In this document: piece after piece, positions 29,978 through 39,913 of the stretch
How the letters are laid out: the number at the start of each line of letters is the position of its first letter
Position numbering within the stretch: position 1 is the first letter of the stretch
Source: Skeletonema tropicum
Taxonomy: Eukaryota; Bacillariophyta; Thalassiosirophyceae; Thalassiosirales; Thalassiosiraceae
Direction of reading: 5' to 3'
Length of the DNA stretch: 64,000 bases
NCBI GenBank assembly: GCA_037178625.1
Contig: CM074132.1
Location: 1,488,001-1,552,000, forward strand
Made by a program: the position numbers and the translations under genes
The notes under the pieces: model-generated
Database searches by the model: none
Told to the model about the DNA's origin: nothing
The model's input: the letters and a program-made list of their open reading frames with translations, nothing else

Positions 29978-31680
29978 AGGGGGGAGCAAGCCCAGAATGA
30001 TGAATTTTCAAATAGGTTTTATACCAAATACTATTGCATACATGAATTCATATATATCCAATGTAGATATATCCAAAGTTTCGTGCTATTTGTTCCATTT
30101 CTTCATACCCATTTTGGCACTACATAGGAGCACATTTTTGGCCATTGAGTCATGAATTGAAAGTGATGGATGGCGCCAAATTTCGCTCCCGCAATTTATT
30201 CTATGTAGGAATTGGTACTCAAGGTTGCGCACTCCATCTCCACCTCCTCTTTTAATCTCTATTTAGGCTCTGCAAGCTACGTGTATCGAACTACTGGATT
30301 AATTATCACTTAGTAGAACTTGAGTTACACACTTCTTTCTACTACGAATACATTACTCCCCCCCTACTTTAACATTGGTACTCAAGGTTGCGCACGCTCC
30401 ATCTCCACCTCCTCTTTAGCTAATCTCCATCCGCCTTGCTTAGTGTTGGTATTAGTTGAATCAAGTATGTATTAATAGTGAACACTTTGAACAATACATA
30501 CCAAATACTCCATGATGAGTTGAACAATCTTTTGCGACCATCTCTTAAATCCTGTTCCCTTCGTAGATTCTTTTTTGATAACTATTCGGCCTGCTGCAAG
30601 TTGTTCCTGCAACATTGCCTCCATCCTCGCCAACTTTGCTTCCATATCCTGTAGTGAATTCTCCACTTCTTTCCGCGCTGCTATTTCCTTTACTTCCCTC
30701 TCCTCTGCTTTCTTGGCAGCCTTCTCTGCTTCCTTGGCCGCCTTCTGTGATGCCCTCAATTTCTCCTTCAGTTCGCGTATCAACTCATCTTTTTCCGCTA
30801 ACTGTTTGTTTGACTTCTCATACTCCTTCTTCGTCTCTTTTGCGTCAGTAGCTGCTTTTGTTGCGGTGGCCATTTTGGTATGAGCTGTAGTTGTCGCCTC
30901 TGCTGCACGCTTCATCTTCTTTTCAGCCCTCTCTTGCATTTTCTCTGCCCCCTTCTCAATGGCGTTCACTTTCATTGCAGCCTCACGTTCAACCGATCGC
31001 ATTTCTCTTGCAGCAGTCTCGACTGCACTTTTCAGTTGTTGGTTATGAGCAGACAATACTTCTATTTGCTTATCTCGCCTTTGCGTTGCCCTCTTCAGAT
31101 TGAATATTCTTGGATCTGCCGTATTATTATCTGACGTCGGCGCCTGTGTTGGCTGTGATGGGTTTCGAGGGACGTTCGGGGCATGTGGTGCGTTGGATTT
31201 CTTCTGCTCACCACCCCTTTGATTGCGGCTAAAAGTACTCTTCTTCCTCTTTCTCTTTTTTGGCTTTGGCGCTGCCTCGGCACCGGCCGCCATTGCGGTA
31301 TCATCATTACTCTCTTCCATTGTCGCTTTTGTGCACCGCTGAGTTCTCTGCTTGTTGCTTTCGGAGCATCGGCGAGCTCTCCGATGCGTTGAGTCTTTTG
31401 AAGATTGGAGTTTTGTCGACAAGATTGGCTGGTTTTGCAACAAAATCTCCACCGGGTCAGCACTTGAGATCACCAAACTTTTTGGCCGCATAGACCATAC
31501 CCCCGTCTATGCGGCCAAACAGTATCAAAGTATGAAAACAAGTAATAACAGAGTAAAAGCTGCAAAAGGGTCCTATTTCATACTCCAATCAGGCGATGGC
31601 CAATTTTGGCCATGGTCAAAAAAATTCTTGGCGCGCACCACTCGTGACTCCCCAAAAAACACAGGGCTTGCTCCCCCCTA
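29978..31680. mobile_element. hAT-like non-autonomous DNA transposon in Gypsy-1
   Basis: 1703 bp. The left end AGGGGGGAGCAAGCCC and the right end GGGCTTGCTCCCCCCTA form a 16-17 bp terminal inverted repeat. TTTGTGAT flanks both sides (29970-29977 and 31681-31688), an 8 bp duplication; because the T next to AGGG is ambiguous it could be 7 bp. The TAGGG start and 8 bp duplication are the hAT pattern. No hAT transposase is present. A direct repeat (GGTACTCAAGGTTGCGCAC plus CTCCATCTCCACCTCCTC) occurs at 30209 and 30375. Confidence 0.75.
30472..31491 (-). CDS. coiled-coil protein carried by the hAT-like element
   Basis: 339 residues. A Lys/Arg cluster (PKPKKRKRKKSTF) acts as a likely nuclear-localisation signal. 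It is followed by about 190 residues of heptad-like Ala/Glu/Lys helix (about 140-305) and a short hydrophobic tail. An internal Met (MEESNDDTAMAA, about residue 58) is an alternative start. It has no transposase, zinc-finger or DDE motif. It could be an accessory or captured host gene. The frame is fully open, unlike the surrounding dead retroelement. Confidence 0.5.
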   Translation of the reverse strand: MRPKSLVISSADPVEILLQNQPILSTKLQSSKDSTHRRARRCSESNKQRTQRCTKATMEESNDDTAMAAGAEAAPKPKKRKRKKSTFSRNQRGGEQKKSNAPHAPNVPRNPSQPTQAPTSDNNTADPRIFNLKRATQRRDKQIEVLSAHNQQLKSAVETAAREMRSVEREAAMKVNAIEKGAEKMQERAEKKMKRAAEATTTAHTKMATATKAATDAKETKKEYEKSNKQLAEKDELIRELKEKLRASQKAAKEAEKAAKKAEEREVKEIAARKEVENSLQDMEAKLARMEAMLQEQLAAGRIVIKKESTKGTGFKRWSQKIVQLIMEYLVCIVQSVHY

Positions 31681-32217
31681 TTTGTGATCTACACCGATGC
31701 TTCCACTCGTCAGCTTGGTGGTTGCATTACACAGGATAATAGGCCCATCGCCTTCTTCTCTCGGAAACTTACGAAAGCCCAGGAGAAATATACTGTGACT
31801 GAGCTTGAGCTCCTATCAATTGTGGAAACGTTGAAGGAATTCAAGGGGATGTTGTTAGGATACGAGATTCAGGTTATGACTGATCATATCAATCTCACCA
31901 GCAAGAACCTGGGATTGGACTCTGACAGGGTACTGCGTTGGAGGCTCCTACTCAACGAATTCGACGTTAAGATTGACTACATCAAAGGTGAAGACAATAC
32001 TGTGGCAGATGCTATTAGTCGGCTTGATTATTGCCCGAAAGAAAACCCCCATCCTGAGGATATAGATGCTTTCGATGCGAAGGAGCTGAAGCTGAATTGG
32101 CACCGTCGATGGAATGATAGCGTCATCCTTCTTGTGGATTCATTGAACGATGAAGAGGAGGAGGTTGCTGAGGAAGGTTCTACCGTTTTGGGTAACTTCT
32201 CTCAAGACATCTTTGTT
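31681..32217 (+). pseudogene. pol: Gypsy-1 Pol part 2: RNase H
   Basis: It resumes the pol frame with YTDASTRQLGG (first RNase H Asp), ELELLSIVETLKEFKG, VMTDHINL and DNTVADAISR, the usual Ty3/Gypsy RNase H order. It ends at ...DIFV where Helitron-like element A1 begins. Confidence 0.85.
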
Positions 32218-33057
32218 AAACAGGGGCGCGCAGAATGTGGCGAGCGTGGTGGTGCCTGTGGCGGGATCAGCGCGGGCCCTCGGGGCCTGTCCAGTTTTGT
32301 GTCATTTGTAGTAGGTCATTGCACTTTGGTTTTACATTTACATATAGTCTTTTTACAATGGAATCCGGCTATAAAGTTGCTCTGCAATGACGTAGACATA
32401 GTCTTAGTGTATTTGGTGCATGGTGATGTTCTGTTTTGTTGTTATGGTATGTAGGATAAATTAGTAGAATTGTATTGTGCACAATTTTACCAATTCAAAG
32501 TGTCTTTCTCGTGCTTGACAGTTTCTCTGGATTCTTCGCGGACGTGACAAAACTGACATACTCAGCCTCCGCCCGGCGCTTCTTTTCGTTTTTTTGGATT
32601 TTGCCACGTGTCGCTTCAACTTCATCAACACGTCATTATGTACAGCTGAGGTGTTGGTTCTCATTTGTCCGGTGACGCATGCATTTACATTCATCGATAT
32701 TGTGTCCCATTTGTGACAAATTCAATTGACAAAAATTAGTCCGAATCGGTATACTTAATTATTTCTTCATCTATCCGTGTCTGGATTCTTTCTCTGTCTG
32801 ACAGCGTGTTCCTCCTGCTTCGTTGACAGCAAATCGCTTCCGTCCACATCTCGCGGTCGATCTATTATTTTTTCATTGCAATCATAAAGTATTGTGTAAA
32901 CCTTTCTACTTCTTATCAATCTAAGTACACAATCATGATAATTGGCAATACCGATGCGCTGCTGCCGCGACGTCAGCTGTTGGATCTAACACTAATGGCA
33001 AGGGTTCTCGTCATTTGATGAGTAAACCTAGCGGCCGTAAGTGGCAGGCAAGCGCAA

Positions 33058-33525
33058 GTGCATCAAAGTCGGGCATCATCGACTGTGGCGGAGCTGTCTC
33101 ATGTTGGACAAGAGCAGGAGACTAATGCCGATGGCGCGACTTCAAATGTTGGATGTAATGGCAATGGGTTTCGTCGTTTGATGAGTCAACCTTGCGGCCT
33201 TGAGCGTGTCGCATGTTCTTCGAAGTCGGCCGATGCTTCGACCTCATCTACTTTGACGGAGTTGTCTCACACTCACAGCGGACTGAAACGGGGGCATGTT
33301 TCGAAGGAGGCTTCAACTTCTAACTGGAAATGGTATGAATATCCTTGGGCTACCATCCGCACAAACGATCCTATCTTCCGATCCATGGCAACATTTGTTG
33401 TTGACGAGAGTGAGAGAAAAAAGCTTGATAGCCTTCCTTTCAAAAACTATACATGCAGTCGTCACGCCGCCAAAGCAAAGCAACGAAGCTGGGTCCAAGG
33501 CCAAGTTCAAGTACCAATCCAGTGA
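33058..33525 (+). CDS. hypothetical ORF 1 of element A1
   Basis: 155 residues, Ser/Thr-rich first half, then KWYEYPWATIRTNDPIFRSM and a basic C-terminus. Not recognised; it could be a captured exon or part of the transposon's own protein. The identical frame is in A2 at 49434-49901. Confidence 0.35.
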   Translation: MHQSRASSTVAELSHVGQEQETNADGATSNVGCNGNGFRRLMSQPCGLERVACSSKSADASTSSTLTELSHTHSGLKRGHVSKEASTSNWKWYEYPWATIRTNDPIFRSMATFVVDESERKKLDSLPFKNYTCSRHAAKAKQRSWVQGQVQVPIQ

Positions 33526-33749
33526 GTTTTGTTCCGCGGAAAGTTGTTCTTGTGTTGTGTCTCTAAATACTTTCACAGACTAACACTAACACAACCACAA
33601 CACAATACATAAAATCGTTCACTGCACAATTTTACCAATTCACCAGCTTGTCATGTACATGTATCATTGTGCTGCAAAAACACTACTAACTCGTTTTATT
33701 TGCATACCGATGCAAATGCATCCTTCCAATTCCAACGTAATGCGCACAG

Positions 33750-34361
33750 CACGTGCCCATCCCTCCCTACGAGCAGATTTGCAACAAGGGATGCTGCACC
33801 GCATTATTCATGCCATTGCAAATCGCTTACGCCATCACCATTCACCGCTGTCAAGGACTTGAAGCTGGATTCGACGAAGGAGACCGCTGGAACCGAATGA
33901 TATTAGATCCGTCAGATGAGTTGTGGGAGATTAGCAAGAACCTTGGGACATTGTACGTGGCAACTAGCAGAGGCAAAACACTTGGTTCCAAAGATCAAGC
34001 ATACCCAACGGACAGTGCCATATACTGGACGGGAAACAGCGTTTCAACGAACCGAATTAAAAATTGCAAGAGAAAGCAAAATGGGCAGCTCTGCGAATCA
34101 TACAAGAAGCGAGCTAAGTGGGTAGAATACTTGGAGGGAAAGGCAGAAGAGACGAAGACGAGGTATAGCAAGAGAAAGTTGGAAGAAATCACAAAAACAA
34201 CGTACGCAGCAGCAATGAAGGGCGATTTCATCAAAGACAGGACAGACCTGACGGCCAGGATTACCGACATCATCACCAATCCAAACAAGAAGTGGAAAGA
34301 AGCGAAGAGGGATCACGAGATCCCAAGTGATTACTTCGCAGCGTCTGCATCTGGTGATTAG
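33750..34361 (+). pseudogene. Pif1/Helitron-type helicase C-terminal fragment (A1)
   Basis: It begins after a splice-acceptor-like GCGCACAG at HVPIPPYEQICNKGCC. It contains the helicase block AYAITIHRCQGLEAG and the late motif LYVATSRGK, then a basic C-terminal tail (KAEETKTRYSKRKLEEITKT). This matches the last quarter of the Pif1-like helicase of Helitron proteins. The Walker A/B half and the Rep endonuclease are absent. Confidence 0.7.
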
Positions 34362-34869
34362 TAAAATGGATCGCTGCACGATTCTACAAAAAAAGAAAAT
34401 TTCTCACGACGATGAATACATCGACTAAATCCAGAGTCCGTCTGCATCAGGTCATTACATTAGTAAAATTGATCACTGCACAATTCTGCAAAAAAGACCA
34501 TTTCTTACGTTGAAGAAATACAACAACTAAATCGACTAAAACCTGTGCAAAACCTGTATTTCTTTCTCGTAAAGACGGATTTAGACGCCAAAAAAGCGCA
34601 TTTAGTACATTGAATTTCTCGCTTTCAACAGGTACTTCTCGCTTTCTACGTAGGAAACCATTCAGATCCTACGCTGGTAGGCTCTACTGAGGACTCTACG
34701 TGTCCCAACAGTAAACCTTCTCACTAAAATGCACATATGCTGATTCCTAGCTAGAACTCTGTAGAATAATTTGGCTGAAAAAATCTGAATTTCCCACCTG
34801 TAATAGAAGGGCACCTGCGGCCCCCTATTACGCTGCTCTGCACTCCATGAACGGGGGCCCCGAGGGCCG

Positions 34870-35278
34870 AACAGCATGAGGCTGAGGACACAGATGAGAT
34901 TTTTCCTGTAACCATCCGCGAGGTTGCAGATGCGCAGCGTGTAGACAAGTCGTTGAAGAAGTTTTTCGAAGAGCCATCTTCTACGAAGCACATGAAACCT
35001 GTGCTTTTGCAAGGAGAGACGGTCTTGTGTTTTGTGCGAGACCCGAAGCGACCGCGTTTGATTGTTCCAAAGAAACTTCAGCTGAAGACGATTGCTTGGT
35101 ATCACCACTATCTCCAGCATCCAGGCCGAGATAAGTTGGAAAAGACTCTGTCTGCTGTAATGTATTGGAAAGGTATGTCCAAGGATATCGAGAAGTTCAC
35201 GAAACACTGCAAGCAGTGTCAATTAGGCAAGAGGCGTAAGCGTAAGTATGCTGAGCTTCCTCCGAAACAGGCAGTGAT
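34870..35278 (+). pseudogene. pol: Gypsy-1 Pol part 3: integrase zinc-binding domain
   Basis: A linker (EIFPVTIREVADAQR) leads to the HHCC domain: HHYLQHPGRDKLEKTL, then CKQCQLGKRRKRKYAEL. It is cut after PPKQAV by element C1. The junction on its left side shows a one-base register change compared with Gypsy-2. Confidence 0.8.
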
Positions 35279-36550
35279 CGGCCCTCGGGGCCCCTGTTCA
35301 TGGAGCGCAGAGCAGCGTAATAGGGGGCCGCAGGTGCCCTTCTATTACAGGTAGGAAATTCAGAATTATTCAGCCAAAATTTTCTACAGGGTTTAAGGGA
35401 GGAATCAGTATATGTGCTTTTTAGTGAGAAGGTTTACCTGGATGACACGTAGAGTCCTCGGTAGAGACTACCGGCGTAGGATCTGTATGTGTTCCTACGT
35501 AGAAAGCGAGAAGTACCTGTTGAAAGCGAGAAATTGACTGTACTAAAGCCGCTTTTTGAGCATCTAAATTGGTCTGTACGAGAAAGAAATACAGGTTTTG
35601 CACTGGTGTTAGTCGATTTAGTTTTCTTATTTCTTCATCGCGAGAAATTGACTTTTTTGGAAAACTGTGCAGCGATCAATTTTGCTAATCACATAGCAGA
35701 TGCCTAACCCTGAGAAATAATCACTTGGGATCTCATAATCTTTCTTCGCCTCCTTCCACTTTTTGTTTGGTTTGGTGATGATTTTGGTAATCCTGTTCGT
35801 CAGATCCCTCCTATCTTGAATGAAGTCTCCCTTCATTGCTGTTGCGTACGTTGTTTTAGTGATCTCCTCCAACTTTCTCTTGTTGTACCTGTTCTTCGTC
35901 TGCTCCGCCGTTCGCTTCCTTTTTTAAAATTGTGCGGTGCACATTTTTACAAATTTACTACTCCGTGTTTGATTGTTGTCTGCTCCACTTTTCCCCCTAA
36001 GTGTGTTATACCCACTTCGCTCGCTTCTTTAAAATTGTGCAGTGAACATTTTTACAAATTTGATTGTTGAGTGAATTGTGCAGTGAACGATTTTGCTTTT
36101 CCCTCTTGGATAGACTTACTAAGTAGTCTGCAGAAAAGAGATTGCCATCCCCGGGGATCGAACCCGGTGCCTGACAAATTCACACGCATGAAAAGGGATT
36201 GTCACCCCGGGGATCGAACCCGGTGCCTCACAAACTCACATGCACGCTCAAACCAACTACACTAAGGGGTCATCACTGGTACTGCGGCACAAATATAATA
36301 AATAGTACAATATGAGAATTTTATGCTAGGAATCGAACCCCTCTTTAACCAACTACACCAACACTACCTACATCATTGCAGAGCAACTTTATAGCCGAAT
36401 TCCGTTGTAAAAAGACTACTAACAAACCAAACTGCAAATGGCCGACTGCAAAATGACACAATACTCGACAGGCCCCGAGGGCCCGCGCTGAACCCGCCAC
36501 AGGCACCACCACACCACCACTCTCGCCACATTCTGCGCGCCCCTGTTTAT
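35279..36550 (-). mobile_element. Helitron-like element C1 in Gypsy-1
   Basis: 1272 bp in reverse orientation, between T and A (the original site reads GTGAT^AACTCC on the + strand). Its ends are those of class A: TATAAACAGGGGC on the minus strand, with the GGCCCTCGGGGCC hairpin subterminal at one end and terminal at the other. It keeps only the last about 50 codons of the helicase (minus strand, 35872-35706) and carries three tRNA-like segments. It is a deletion derivative of class A by inference. Confidence 0.65.
36140..36366 (-). other. tandem tRNA-like segments in C1
   Basis: On the minus strand a 71 nt unit (36272-36202) has an A-box-like TTAGTGTAGTTGGTTTGAGC and a T-arm/B-box CCGGGTTCGATCCCCGG. 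A second T-arm copy lies at about 36148-36175. A third, shortened unit at about 36366-36328 has GGTGTAGTTGGTTAAAGAGG directly fused to GGTTCGATTCC. Acceptor and D stems do not pair fully, so functional tRNAs are unlikely. A tRNA-derived SINE-like origin is inferred. Confidence 0.55.
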
Positions 36551-37412
36551 AACTCCATGGCAACAAGTTTGTGTTGATCTCATTGGGCCATATACGGTCA
36601 CGGGAAAGGACAAGACTTGCGTCGAGTTTATGTGCATGACAATGATTGACCCAGCGACGGGTTGGTTTGAGGTGGTTGAACTTCCCACTGTTGTGGTTTA
36701 CCGTGAATATAAGAAGGACCGAGAGATTAAGTATGTGGAAGATGAAATCCTCGACAGGACTTCGGCATGCATCTCCCAGCTGTTCAATAAAACTTGGTTG
36801 AGTAGGTATCCCCGACCGGCGGAGGTCGTGTGTGATAATGGTTCGGAGTTCAAGAAAGATTTTGCTGCTCTCTTGAAGTCTTTTTCCATCAAACGTAAGC
36901 CCACTACGATCAAAAATCCTCAAGCGAATGCTATTTTGGAAAGAGTCCATGGTGTCTTAGGTGACATGATGAGGACAAGCAACATCAACAATTTAGACAC
37001 TGTTGATGAGAACCTGATTGATGAATTTCTCACTGATGCAGCGTGGACAATCAGGAGTACGCACCATTCGGTGCTGAGGGCGTCGCCTGGCCAATGTATT
37101 TTCGGAAGAGACATGTTGTTTGATATCCCATTTCTCTGTGATTGGTCAGACATAGGCAAGCGTCGTCAGCAGCTGGTGGATCGTTCCAACGCACGTGAAA
37201 ATAAGAAACGTGTCCCGTTCGACTACACGGTCGGTAGTAAGGCTATGATCATCAAGTCTACGGATGGGTCTCATCTTCCTAAGGCGGAGGATGTGCACGA
37301 GGGTCCTTATCTTGTGACTCAAGTGTTTACGAATGGAACAGTGCGGCTACAAAGAGGTTCTGTTAATGAACGTCTGAATATTAGAAGGTTGACTCCATAC
37401 TTCGAAGAGTGA
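36551..37412 (+). pseudogene. pol: Gypsy-1 Pol part 4: integrase core
   Basis: DDE core: VDLIGPYTV (first Asp), VVCDNGSEFKKDF (second Asp) and NAILERVHGV (Glu). After it comes a C-terminal region ending RRLTPYFEE and a stop. The residues of the triad are all present, so this part was recently functional. Confidence 0.85.
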
Positions 37413-37655
37413 GAAGATTGGAGGTGGTTCAGCAAGATTATTGCCGCTGTATCACGCAATCCTCGGGTCTCGGTAATCCAGAGATTGTTCATTGCGACTA
37501 AGTATTGTTGAAAGATTTGAAGACTTACGTTGAATTGAGAATTGGATTTAGTATCTTGGATATTGAATTGTGATGCTTCGAAGTGTTGGGTTTTTATCCT
37601 TATTATGGTTTCCCATCACCTAGAGCCTCGTTTTGTCGCACAGTTCGGGGGAGAG
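37413..37655 (+). other. Gypsy-1 3' untranslated region and polypurine tract
   Basis: Non-coding; ends in GTTCGGGGGAGAG directly before the LTR TG, the expected plus-strand primer. Confidence 0.7.
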
Positions 37656-37707
37656 TGTCACAGGGAATGCCTATATCAATACTGGTATGACAGTCGTTAC
37701 GACAGTC
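37656..37707 (+). repeat. Gypsy-1 3' LTR, first 52 bp
   Basis: TGTCACAGGGAATGCC... up to GACAGTC, where Gypsy-2 begins. The remaining 194 bp are at 58631-58824. Confidence 0.9.
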
Positions 37708-38047
37708 TGTAATAGTCAAGTAGCATACTACCTTTAGGTACGTATGTATCTGTGACCATACGGATACGTGCTCGCTAAGCTATCGCTTATCGGGATCTCC
37801 ATGCCTGACGCATGCCGCTCTGGATTCTGACTACATTGAAGCAGTCAGCTTAGAGAATCTTACTAACAGCCTACGTCTTGGAATTAGTACGATTTCTGTC
37901 CAATAGCATTCCGAGTCACTCGGCTTACACGAGCAACTCTACCGCTAGCAGCAGCTCTCTCCTTCGAAGAGCACACAACTACTCCAAATACGTAAATTAA
38001 TACTGTATTCATCGTCGTTGTCATTACACATCTATTAGCCTGTGTCA
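37708..38047 (+). repeat. Gypsy-2 5' LTR
   Basis: 340 bp, TG...CA. Followed by TTATTTTAAAATAACAAG; as in Gypsy-1, the first six bases after the LTR are TTATTT. Confidence 0.9.
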
Positions 38048-38161
38048 TTATTTTAAAATAACAAGTGCTCTCGTCGACAAGCACCGCAGAAAGCTACCAG
38101 ATACCTCGAAGCGAGAAGAATCTTCCATCCTGGTGAAATATCAGAAGGACTGATCATTATC

Positions 38162-39814
38162 ATGTCGCAAAATGAATTAGCTTCGATTTACTTGGCCTAC
38201 AACACTCTCACCGAGGACAAACGGCCAAAAGAATCTCAGGTAACTCGTGGATACATCGAGGATAAAGACAAAGTCGTCTTTCCCATCTTTCCAGTTGCCA
38301 AGATTGCCAATGGTCGGAAATGGACTATCGATGGCGGATCAACTAATCATGCCAAAACTACGGTAACGTACTATTCCCTTCCACACAATGTTGGACAACA
38401 TACCTACATGGTACTCAAACTCATCGAATATGAAAGTCTAATCTTCGAGCTTGGTTGGGACGATCACGAGAAGAAGCTCATGACTCAACTCATCTCCCAT
38501 CAACAAAAAGCGTCCGAGCTAGAAGCCGACATCGCAAACAAATTCAACGGTATCTCCGGTGATCCTCTCGCTAAGAAGGACATCGACGAATTGAAAAAGA
38601 CACTCTCGCAGCATAAAAAGCAAATCAGCCATCATGTGAACGCTCTGAATGATAATGCAGAACGTGCAGGAGGTATGCTTGGAAAGCTCATGGGTCATTT
38701 CGATAAGAAATTCGCTGTCATCATCGACAACTACTTCAATCAGGGTGAGCCGCACCAAGTGACGAAGTGGAGGGCAGTCAACCATGCATTTTGCAAGGAC
38801 GCCATGGACTCTTCCAAAATAATGATCCCTCTGATGTCTTACACAGGGACGGTCTTCGATGACAAAGACGAAACATCAGACTACTTGATGTGTCGTAAAG
38901 CGATGCTCTGCACTCAAGCAGAAACAGGGCCTCGTTTGAAAACTCTTAAGGATATTCTCAAGTGCGCTAATTTATTGTTAGTCGAGCAACATGGTTATGG
39001 CCTCGCGGAAGCAACCAGAAGCTACTTGGAATCCAACATTAAATTCCATCGTGCATTCACATGCAAGGCTTGGGTAGGGATGATCACAGCAATCAATCAA
39101 TATCTACGTCTCCTTACCACCTACAAAGATGATGAACAGTACGCGGACAACGATGATATTCCACGTGCCAATGTTCCCTACAACGAAGTGGAGCTGTGCA
39201 AGATTGTCTTGGCCAGCATGCCCAGAGAGGTTAGGGATTCTCTTCGAGTGACGTCTCCAAATCGTCCACTTGAAACAGAGCTGGAGCCTTTGGTCGCTCG
39301 CATTGACGCCATCTTGGCTCATCAGAAGACCCAACGCGCTTCAAATGAAAAGGATAAGTCTACCAAGAACGGAGCTTCCAACCCCAACCCTAGAAACCAG
39401 AAGAAGAATGGTGGAGGTGGCGGTGGAGGTGGGGGTGGTGACAATCCAAGTACTAAACCTACGCCTGAAAATCCCAAAGAAGGTGGGTGTGGCAACTGTC
39501 AGAAGAATGGAGTCAACGCTTGGTTTACCCATCCTACGAATAAATGCCGCAACTACAAAGTCAATGGTCAAAAGAAGAGGCGTGATGGTGAAAACCGTCA
39601 ACTACGCGATCACGAAAAAGAAGACGGATCTGTGAAGGACCTCATCAAAAGCGAAATTGCAGCCGCACTCAGAGACATGCGTTCTGGTGGTGGCGGCCGT
39701 GATCATTACAGGCATGACCGACGTGAGCGCTCTCGTTCTCGCTCTAGGTCTCGCTCTCGTAGTCCTGAATACCATCGACGCAGCCGTAGCTATCGCCGTC
39801 GAGATGACTATTGA
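38162..39814 (+). CDS. gag: Gypsy-2 Gag
   Basis: 550 residues from ATG 38162. It has a helical body, a Gly run (GGGGGGGGGGG) and a zinc-knuckle-like cluster (CGNCQKNGVNAWFTHPTNKC). It ends in an Arg/Ser tail (RERSRSRSRSRSRSPEYHRR). It ends at one TGA (39812-39814), and the same frame is open onward into the start of Pol until element B1. Nearly intact, in contrast with the split Pol. Confidence 0.8.
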   Translation: MSQNELASIYLAYNTLTEDKRPKESQVTRGYIEDKDKVVFPIFPVAKIANGRKWTIDGGSTNHAKTTVTYYSLPHNVGQHTYMVLKLIEYESLIFELGWDDHEKKLMTQLISHQQKASELEADIANKFNGISGDPLAKKDIDELKKTLSQHKKQISHHVNALNDNAERAGGMLGKLMGHFDKKFAVIIDNYFNQGEPHQVTKWRAVNHAFCKDAMDSSKIMIPLMSYTGTVFDDKDETSDYLMCRKAMLCTQAETGPRLKTLKDILKCANLLLVEQHGYGLAEATRSYLESNIKFHRAFTCKAWVGMITAINQYLRLLTTYKDDEQYADNDDIPRANVPYNEVELCKIVLASMPREVRDSLRVTSPNRPLETELEPLVARIDAILAHQKTQRASNEKDKSTKNGASNPNPRNQKKNGGGGGGGGGGDNPSTKPTPENPKEGGCGNCQKNGVNAWFTHPTNKCRNYKVNGQKKRRDGENRQLRDHEKEDGSVKDLIKSEIAAALRDMRSGGGGRDHYRHDRRERSRSRSRSRSRSPEYHRRSRSYRRRDDY

Positions 39815-39913
39815 ATCATTGGGTCCGACACTCGAATGGAAAATAGAAACTTAAAACTAAATAATGAATCTGATTCTTATGAACGTTCAGTTAAACGAAG
39901 GAAACCTAATAAT
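39815..39913 (+). pseudogene. pol: Gypsy-2 Pol N-terminal 33 codons, cut by B1
   Basis: It continues the Gag frame after the UGA (IIGSDTRMENRNLKLNNE...) and stops exactly at a codon boundary at 39913. It resumes in register at 45454 (TIDFDLYNLD) on the far side of B1. Confidence 0.75.

Larger units (their letters stand above)
32218..34869 (+). mobile_element. Helitron-like element A1 in Gypsy-1
   Basis: 2652 bp inserted between T (32217) and A (34870) with no target duplication. It starts AAACAGGGGCGCGCAG, with a subterminal hairpin GGCCCTCGGGGCC about 65 bp in, and ends GGGGGCCCCGAGGGCCG, the inverse of that hairpin. The last 250 bp (CTTCTCGCTTTCTACGTAGG etc.) are shared with classes B and C. 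It carries the C-terminal part of a Pif1-type helicase but no Rep nuclease, so it is non-autonomous. A2 (48592-51244) is nearly identical. Confidence 0.7.

Noticed and set aside
32218..34869. Classical TIR transposon (GGCCCTCGGGGCC as terminal repeat)
   Set aside because: The motif is about 65 bp inside the left end, there is no target duplication, and the coding part is a helicase fragment.
36202..36272. Functional tRNA gene
   Set aside because: B-box and A-box are present, but the acceptor stem pairs at only about five of seven positions and the D stem fails; two neighbouring units are partial copies.
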